Source: Cyclostephanos tholiformis (taxonomy: Eukaryota; Bacillariophyta; Thalassiosirophyceae; Thalassiosirales; Thalassiosiraceae). Taken from it: 14,155 nt of DNA. The stretch lies in assembly GCA_036939975.1 (NCBI GenBank), contig JALLPB010000616.1:1-14155 (forward strand), in the 5' to 3' direction. The stretch's first letter is position 1. Every line of letters begins with the position of its first letter. The notes under the pieces are model-generated. The model was not told where the DNA came from. It did no database searches and saw only the letters and a program-made list of their open reading frames with translations. Made by a program: the position numbers and the translations under genes. Positions 8,265 through 14,155 of this stretch are shown here, piece after piece.

Positions 8265-8480
8265 AATGTCTTATCAAGGAAAAATGACAAATAATCTCCC
8301 CCCCTCCCTGCCTGCCCCCTTCACATCATGTATGTCACAACTCTGACCATGGTAGCCGCATGTTGCCACAGTATGAGACCAACAGGAGTTGTGACATACA
8401 TGATGTGGAGGGGGTGGGTGGGGAGGGGGGGAGATTTTTTGTCGTTTTTCCTTGATATGACACTACAAAACTATGACACT
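8249..8480. repeat. long foldback: 95-bp inverted arms, 42-nt loop
   Basis: Arms 8249-8343 and 8386-8480 are reverse complements at 83 of 95 positions with no gaps; the loop is 8344-8385. The arm core pairs a C-rich tract (about 8297-8320) with a G-rich tract (about 8406-8432). The innermost 22 nt of the arms (about 8322-8343 with 8386-8407) pair perfectly. Of the 12 mismatches, six would be G-U pairs in a plus-strand transcript, including all of those in the inner half of the stem. An RNA reading through would form a very long hairpin. It could be a foldback transposon or MITE, or a hairpin small-RNA precursor; sequence alone does not decide. Confidence 0.85.
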
Positions 8481-9689
8481 GCCTTCCTCAGTTGTAGCTC
8501 CTGCTGCTGTGGGACAGATGAGGTGTCTCACAACACACATGCTCCAGCTTCCAGGATAGTCCAAGGCGAGCGCAAGCCTCCGGCTCCGGCTGGACATCCA
8601 CTGAATCGGTTGCCCCGTAGTCAGACATGGCAGTCACTCGGGGGCATTGTTGAGGTCAGTGGTGGTGGTTGTCAGCGATGACAATGTGCAAAGGAAATTT
8701 ATTTTTGGCTCTCGTCTGGGGGGAGAAGCGGCGCCATTGGAGGGGATCGGCAGTGAGGGTGTTTAATAATGTCCCGCGAAGGGGGGGTAGCTAACTCTCG
8801 ATGGGGGCCACGATATGGCAGGGTTGGCGGCCATGGAGGGGGGTGAATAAATACGAAGATTTTGTTATGGCGGGGGGGTGCGAGCTGCTTTTTAGTTCCT
8901 ATGTACTTTACCAGTGTTCCCATGTAAAAAATCTGACAACTTGCTAGCAACTTGGTAACAACTAACTAACATCCTGCAAACACTTTTTTGTATCAGCTGT
9001 TATGGGATTTGTAGTAAAAAAGGAGGAATTAAATTACAACACAATGTGGCCATTTTTTTCAGAAACCCTCATAAGCAACAATTACATTCAGCGCTAAATT
9101 TCGCATTTTTTATACTTGGGTTGCCTCATGAAACTTACCGCAGCCATAAATGAAAAATGACACACTCAGGGGTTGATGGAAAAAAACTGTCAAATGATTA
9201 GAGTATGTTTAACCTCAATTGACAACCGGATTCCTGAAAAGTAAGAATTTATTTCGTCTCCACCCCCAGTGGAATGTTGTAGTAGGGCATGCTAAATAAG
9301 GAAGAAGTCCCACTTAGGATATGGTTAGGCAATGATTATTGGCCGAGATATGATTGGCCAAAGGTTTGAAAATCCTTACAGGGAGTTTAACCACTTTTGG
9401 GACCACAATTTTGGTCAATTTACACACAACTCACCTTTCTGGGAGTGTTCTAAATCACTGGTTAATAACCAAATTTCAAAAATCCAAAGACAGCACAGTA
9501 AACTAGAGGCTTCGAGCTGCATTCATGTAGTTTATCTCATTCCAAAAGCATTCCCATAGCCTTTGTTCAAGCATCGGAATCAGGGTCATTGACACGATTT
9601 TGTTTAAAAAATATCATTTGCTGCTTGTGGGACTGCTAGTAAAAAAAAATCATTGCCAAAGCATCCCTCCAGTGAAATTGACTTAGTAA
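8481..9689. other. gene-poor stretch, nothing recognised
   Basis: Open frames at 8699-8950 (minus) and 9332-9559 (plus) show no domain, no codon-usage contrast that I can see, and no supporting context. Short G runs occur near 8778-8784 and 8869-8878. No repeat, RNA gene or regulatory site could be supported. Confidence 0.4.
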
Positions 9690-10439
9690 ATGATGGATTC
9701 TTTGTCATTTCTGTGCCCCTTCAGCCCCCCCTCCCCTCACCTTGATCATCATCACCAACATTCCCCATCTCGATCATGGTATTCATCATGTTTATCATCA
9801 TCCTATGTGGCCATGCCATCAACTCCTTCTCCCCCCATCCATCGTCTTTGTCATCATCCTTCCTTGGGGGGGGGACCGCCGGTTCCATGAATAGGATTGT
9901 CACGACGACTATGAAGGGGAGGATGTCATTCCCATTATCTCAACCTCATGCCCAGGCCCCAATCATCATGCTCCTTCATGCCCTCCCCCCCAGAGGAGGC
10001 GGCGCCATTATCATGCCATTCCTCAATGAGGAGACAACACAAAGGCTGATAGTACTTTCATTCAAGAAGGTCATCAATGCCGGCATATCGGTACTGTTCT
10101 TTGTCCTCATGATGCTGTGTCCTCTCCACATTGAGGGGGGGCTGGGAGCATGGAGGTGGATGGGGCAGGGGGGGGGGATGAGGTGGGATGGGCAGGCGGA
10201 GAGGGGGGGAGGGATGATGGGGAGCAGGAGGAGGAGGGGGTGGGGAGGGAGGGGATACTACAATCCATACCACGATGGCGGCAGATGTCCCCTGGGTCCA
10301 GTGGAGGAGCTGTATGATGACGGTTATGAACTTGAATTCAAAGTAAGATTCATACAGGTTCAGCCTAATCAAGGCCACAAGGGGCAGGGCTGTTGCTGCA
10401 TCAGAGTTGAGAAAGCATGGATTTGAGGATGTGACATCC
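9690..10439. other. low-complexity region with long G-rich tract (10134-10256)
   Basis: The left part is rich in ATC/CATCATC and C runs on the plus strand. The part from 10134 to 10256 is a purine-dominated G-rich tract with many runs of three or more G, able in principle to form G-quadruplexes. A 216-residue plus-strand frame (9776-10426, ATG start) and an overlapping 133-residue minus frame (10459-10058) cross it. Both consist largely of low-complexity residues (Gly/Arg/Met or Pro/His), and neither resembles a known family. I do not call a gene, though the 10260-10426 part is less repetitive. Confidence 0.4.
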
Positions 10440-10639
10440 AAATGACAATCAGCTGCCATGTTGAAAGAGGGTGGGCTGATTGTTGGAAATCAACCACCAT
10501 GCCGGGGGAGGGGGGCCGCCTAAATGACAATCAGCCACCGCGTCGAAGGAGGGTGGGCCCAATTGACAATCAGCCACTGTGCCGGGGAATGGGGGTGCCA
10601 AAATGACAATCAGCCACTGCGCCGGGGGATGGAGGAGGA
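10440..10639. repeat. minisatellite, five units of about 40 bp
   Basis: Units begin at 10440, 10478, 10522, 10561 and 10601 with lengths of 38, 44, 39, 40 and 39 nt. Each has a head like aaatgacaatcagcca (the second unit is the most diverged) and a G-rich tail such as gccgggggatgg or gaaggagggtggg. The unit lengths are not all multiples of three, which argues against a protein repeat even though a minus-strand frame happens to stay open across it. Confidence 0.85.
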
Positions 10640-10985
10640 CACTGTGTCTGGGGCTTCCCCCCCCCATCCCAAGCAAGATCAAGCCAGCAGCATCAACAGG
10701 GTTCATCTGTCAGGCCGTCGAGATCGAGAGTTCAAGCAGTTCATGTGCAAACAATGGAACATGAGTGAGTTTATTTAGTCTTAATCATCACTCTCATCTT
10801 CACTGCCATCAGGCCCAAAGACTAATCCTGTTGAACTCATCTCCTTTCTCTCCTGGCCATCTACATCTTATTTGTCATCATTGTCAGAATTGATTGGGCT
10901 GCAATGAGGAGAGGCCCAGTTCTTTGTTTCATTCCAGCAAGCTAGGAGATCTGCCACCCCAGTTGGCATTGCTTGATCTCCCTTC
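10640..10985. other. spacer, nothing recognised
   Basis: No gene or repeat supported between the minisatellite and the end of the transposase remnant. A poly-C run of nine lies at about 10657-10665. Confidence 0.4.
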
Positions 10986-11170
10986 CTATGCTTGTATCTC
11001 ACCAAGACACACAGGTCTTTGGTCTTTGCCAGTGAGCTTGAATTTTTTGTTTCTCATCTTCTCATAAGTCAGTTTTGCACTTGAATTTAATTCTTGCAAC
11101 TTTGTTTTCTTCCTTGATTCAGCAGCAGCTTCCTTGTTCCTCCTAGTCTCTTTCCTGCAAATGACCTCAT

Positions 11171-11264
11171 TGCAAACCTCAATGCTGAGCGGACCACTCC
11201 CATTTCCTAAAACTTGTTGCAAACCTCAATGCCAAGCCGACCGCTCCCATTTCCAAAAACTTGT
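11171..11264. repeat. 47-bp tandem duplication inside the transposase remnant
   Basis: Copies 11171-11217 and 11218-11264 match at 42 of 47 positions. On the minus strand each encodes a Q-V-(F/L)-G-N-G-S-G peptide followed by I-E-V-C-N. Because 47 is not a multiple of three, the duplication shifts the frame. Removing one copy would join the upstream and downstream segments directly. Confidence 0.9.
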
Positions 11265-12802
11265 CTCTTTGTATCTCTTCTTGAGCTCCTCAGGTTAGAG
11301 AACCACTGCTGCTTGCTCCTCCTGGTGGGATCTGCAAAATTGATTTTTCCTTCACCACAATAACAATCTCGCAAGGTGAGACTTCTGGAGGCAATTGACC
11401 TCGTCTTTTTTCATGTAAAATCTCAATTTTGATGCGGCAAATTGTGATTTGAATGCACTGTTCTGCCTCCTGTCATCCTGCAACTGCCTGTACTTGGTGC
11501 CATAGGATGCACCGAGATTCACTTCCCAGCAAGTACATTTGTCATTGTCATTAATGTACCTCAAGAAGTCATCTCTCATGTAGGAGACATGTCCATCAAT
11601 GATGGTGGCAGGACAGTATGTTATTCCATTTTTGTCAACCCCCCTTTGCGTGATACCCAACTCATCCATTTTTTGGAAAGCATCCTTCAAAATTCCTGAG
11701 GTCATAGATGCCATTTTATTTGCAGCGAATAGAATGGGAATTTCATTCCCATCATGCATTAGGGTTAGACCTGGATGATGCTTCCCAGGTCGGAAGTTAT
11801 TTTCAACCACTGGATCCTTTTTGGCAAAGATGTCAATGCCGAGGGAGGACAACTCTGGCGAGATGTCCTTGGCAGCAAAAATCAACACAATGAATCGGAG
11901 CATTCCAGTTGCATCCATAATTGGCGTGATGGTAAAATGTGAGTCCCTGACACCAACTAATTCTTTTGGTACCTTGCCCCTTGGTACAACTTTCCTCTGA
12001 CCACCTCAGTTCCCATTGTCCTTTCCGTGCATGTTATCACTGGTCTCATCAAGGAAGAAAACATTCTCTAGATGGATATATTTGATGGTCACCTGGTATC
12101 CATAGGCAAGTGTTGCATCATTTACTATTTCCCAATTTTGATTGTAATGTACCGGTTCATTATATCTCACCACATTTCCAGATGCAATCAGGCCCTCTTT
12201 GCATTGATTGTACATTTTTCTAAATGCAGCATGGTTGCAGTGATCCTCCCTGTTTTGAGCATATTTGCATGCCTTCTGTGACCACACCTTGGGATTCCTC
12301 TTGCTTTAATTTAGAAACCACTTATAGCCAACCAATGGGGAGTCCTCATTGAAGCAACAGTGAGTTTTCTTCCACTCAATCAATCATTTTTCTTGAACTG
12401 TTCCACTAATCAACGAGTTCACCAATGCAATCACTTCCCCCACATCCAATGGACAGCAGAGTCTATATGTGGTGTAAATTAATGAGGTGAGGATGACCTC
12501 CACCTCCAACAATGGAGACAGTGCACCGGGATGCCAGACCTTGAGACAATTCGAAGTGATACGGTTGAAAATTGTCTGTTGCGGTACGTCAAATTCATCT
12601 TGTATGTCAAACTTATCGACTGCTCTCTCGACAAGCTTCTCTCTGATCCCAGCTGGCAGCCTTTTCTCCCCTCTCTCATGTCTGTCCTCCTGATATTCAG
12701 CGTACTTCACACAGACAAAATTACTGGCTTGCTTATGTGCTAGCTCCTTAGCCCAAGATTTTCCTGCCTCTACTTCATTGTTATCCTCCTCACCTCCGCT
12801 TA

Positions 12803-12838
12803 CCTCCTCCTCCTCCTCCTCCACCACCACCACCACCA
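12803..12838. repeat. CCT/CCA trinucleotide microsatellite
   Basis: Plus-strand (CCT)n followed by (CCA)n. In the transposase frame on the minus strand this reads as five Val codons then six Glu codons. Confidence 0.9.
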
Positions 12839-12976
12839 AATCCTCCACATCTGCAGCTGTGACATGCAGCATGGAGATATCAAAGCATGAGCCATATGTG
12901 GCTCTACAATTGGAACAAAGCAACGTGCTGATGGGAATGCCTCACCCAGCTGCAAATCGCTCACAGATCTCATGGA

Positions 12977-13579
12977 CTAACCTGAGGCAAAAGAAACAAA
13001 CCTCTGGAACAAGATGAAATGGTGTGCCACATCCTTTGTAGGAGCATCAATTGGGATCGGTGAGTATCTGTGCTTGATTTGCATTTTCAAACGTTCCAAT
13101 GGCTTGACTGCTAACACATCCAATGGATTCTGTTCACTTGGACCAGCAGAAACACTTAAGTCTGAATCAGTACAAAGGGATGGGTTGTGAATGACATGGA
13201 TTGGGATTGCTGGTGAGTCTTCCCATCATCCCTCCTCCTCACACTGGTGCTGGCCATTAATGTTTCTCACTTTGTTGTTGATGTCATCACGTGTGATTGC
13301 CAATAAAGGTTCTTGTTTATTGAAATCTTCAAGTAGGCCTTTCACATAGCCTCATCTGCACTTTCCGCCATTGGAAGTAGCATGAGCAATGACCTTCTTT
13401 GCACCTGTCTGGATCAGGGGTTCCCTCATTTGGATGCTTATTGCATCAAACTTCCGATACTCTCCTATTTCCTCCGAATTGCTTTGCTTATGTTCTCTAT
13501 TTGAATGCATGATGAAATAGGGTTCCTTTGGTGGAATGCACTGCAAAAGCAAAGAGGCAATCATGCTGGGGGTGCACAA
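12977..13579 (-). pseudogene. broken coding remnant upstream of the transposase, likely mobile-element derived
   Basis: A single minus-strand frame runs about 200 codons, interrupted only by stops at 13352-13354 and 13226-13228 and ended at 12977-12979. It reads like protein: a Lys-containing segment A-K-K-V-I-A-H-A-T-S-N-G-G-K, then G-Y-V-K-G-L-L-E-D-F and L-A-I-T-R-D-D-I-N-N-K-V-R, then L-F-Q-R-F-V-S-F-A-S-G. It is in a different frame from the transposase but has the same orientation and adjoins it. It may be the N-terminal part of the same element (frame lost near 12.9-13.0 kb) or a second element protein. No firm family; the call as mobile-element derived is inference from context. Confidence 0.45.
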
Positions 13580-13608
13580 ATAGCTGGCAAATGAAAATAA
13601 TTTCTATT

Positions 13609-13812
13609 TTAAAATTTTACATCAGTGTAAATCTTGAATGCAAATTTTTTGATGCCACTTATGGGGTGTTGGCCGAAAGGCATCCCAATGCCGTTGAACG
13701 AGTGGTCGGATTGTGAAACAAAGTGCATCCACCTACTCTCCGTGCCATACTCCATCTGGAGTACATTTTTCAGCTTTGAAAATGGATGATTGGAAGCAAA
13801 ATTGAACCACAA
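13609..13812 (-). other. short open frame, unrecognised
   Basis: 67-residue minus-strand open segment containing W-M-H-F-V-S-Q-S-D-H-S-F-N-G-I-G. It is not low-complexity and lies just upstream, in the same orientation, of the broken remnants. It could be another fragment of the same mobile element. No family recognised and no start codon supported. Confidence 0.2.
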
Positions 13813-13815
13813 AGT

Positions 13816-13853
13816 CCTTAGTCCCAGAAAAGGTGCCTTAGTCCCAAAAGTGG
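13816..13853 (+). repeat. 20-bp partial tandem repeat (ccttagtccca x2)
   Basis: The 11-mer ccttagtccca occurs at 13816-13826 and 13836-13846, with related bases following each copy (period 20). Confidence 0.75.
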
Positions 13854-13896
13854 TTTTTCACTTTGAAGTAAAAAAATCACAAAATCACATCTCTCT

Positions 13897-14051
13897 CCCC
13901 AAATTGAGTGAGATTATTTCTCGGCCCCTGCCCATGTGATCGACAGCGGTGATAGTTTATCCTACAGTTCACTCAATGAGGTGTGGGGTAAGCTAAAAAC
14001 GAAGTCGATCGGTTGGGCAGAAGCTTAGAAATAAGCTCCCTCAATTTGGGG
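13897..14051. repeat. inverted repeat, 16-nt arms
   Basis: 13897-13912 (ccccaaattgagtgag) and 14036-14051 (ctccctcaatttgggg) are reverse complements at 15 of 16 positions, with a 123-nt interior and no gene inside. It could be a small nonautonomous element. I found no matching arm left of the transposase remnant, so I do not call it that element's terminal repeat. Confidence 0.7.
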
Positions 14052-14082
14052 TTGGACAATTGAGGTCAAACGTACTGTACCA

Positions 14083-14094
14083 TATCGTACGATA
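14083..14094. repeat. 12-bp perfect palindrome tatcgtacgata
   Basis: Perfect two-fold symmetry centred on GTAC. It may be a protein-binding site or chance. Confidence 0.7.
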
Positions 14095-14155
14095 AAATAA
14101 GGGAGATTGACTCATATACCTGGCTTTAGTAAAACACCCTATCGTAGGACAGCTA

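Larger units (their letters stand above)
10986..12872 (-). pseudogene. decayed DDE-type transposase
   Basis: One minus-strand frame can be followed from a Met at 12872 to 11352 across in-frame stops at 12384-12386, 12306-12308 and 12006-12008. The N-terminal part has an acidic tract, then a helix-turn-helix-like region (R-L-P-A-G-I-R-E-K-L-V, Q-Q-T-I-F-N-R-I, S-P-L-L-E-V-E, N-S-L-I-S-G-T), then W-K and M-Y motifs. The catalytic core has F-L-D-E-T (Asp codon 12050-12048), I-I-D-G-H (Asp 11597-11595) and L-Q-D-D-R-R-Q-N (Asp 11477-11472), a D-D-D layout with about 40 residues between the last two, as in Tc1/mariner/pogo-like DDE enzymes. After about 11400 the coding sense moves through the other two frames (E-I-V-I-V-V-K-E-K, then N-F-A-D-P-T-R-R-S-K) and returns to the first after the 47-bp duplication, ending in a Lys/Arg-rich C-terminus (11222-10986). 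The exact family within DDE is inferred; the gene is non-functional as read. Confidence 0.8.

Noticed and set aside
8328..8681. 117-residue plus-strand frame starting in the foldback
   Set aside because: It runs through the loop and right arm of the inverted repeat; its openness follows from the repeat and there is no family resemblance.
9776..10426. 216-residue plus-strand frame
   Set aside because: Composed mostly of low-complexity Met/Ile/Ser and Gly/Arg stretches produced by CATC and G-run DNA; an opposed frame is equally open.
10440..10639. CRISPR-like array
   Set aside because: The units are diverged contiguous tandem copies without unique spacers, and the window is eukaryotic.
10449..10706. 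85-residue minus-strand frame with a repeated A-D-C-H-L-G-like peptide
   Set aside because: It is the minisatellite read in one frame; unit lengths of 38-44 nt do not preserve a protein repeat.
10986..13812. Retrotransposon interpretation of the right-end remnants
   Set aside because: No reverse transcriptase, integrase zinc-finger or protease motif is visible; the readable core fits a cut-and-paste DDE transposase better.
1..14155. tRNA, rRNA or other structured RNA gene
   Set aside because: No T-loop/anticodon arrangement or conserved rRNA segment was found by eye on either strand; a covariance-model scan would be needed to exclude divergent RNAs.

Overview
The window looks like nuclear DNA from a diatom, probably a centric one. 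Three things point there: a heat-shock-factor (HSF) type regulator with the diatom-style DNA-binding domain (HSFs are strongly expanded in diatoms), a membrane transporter whose N-terminus looks like a diatom plastid presequence (signal peptide followed by an S-S-F-A-T-A-P site), and a single short 71-nt GT-AG intron. The species assignment is inference; no rRNA, tRNA or organelle gene is present to anchor it.

Layout. Positions 1-869 are noncoding upstream DNA. Positions 870-2615 (+) encode a 581-residue HSF-family transcription factor. It is followed by a convergent intergenic stretch (2616-3021) and a 581-residue major facilitator superfamily (MFS) transporter on the minus strand (3022-4838, two exons). 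The transporter is divergent from an intact Mediator subunit MED6 gene (5160-5804, +), so 4839-5159 is probably a shared promoter region. These three genes look intact. They have no evident common pathway: two are nuclear transcription components and one is a probable plastid-envelope transporter.

From about 5.8 kb to the end the window is gene-poor and repeat-rich. It holds an imperfect inverted repeat (6331-6433), TTG/TGT-rich repeated DNA (7384-7893), a 10-bp tandem array carrying a 22-bp perfect palindrome (8180-8229), a 95-bp-arm foldback sequence (8249-8480), a strongly G-rich tract (10134-10256) and a roughly 40-bp minisatellite (10440-10639).

The right end carries a decayed transposase gene on the minus strand (10986-12872). 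Its D-D-D residues can still be located, but it has three in-frame stops, frameshifts near 11.34-11.40 kb and a 47-bp tandem duplication that also shifts the frame. A further broken reading frame on the same strand (12977-13579) may be its N-terminal or partner region. An inverted repeat (13897-14051) lies near the window end.

No new multi-gene system is evident. The best leads are the long foldback with its adjoining decamer array, the large insertion placed in the turn of the HSF helix-turn-helix, and the plastid-targeting signal on the transporter.
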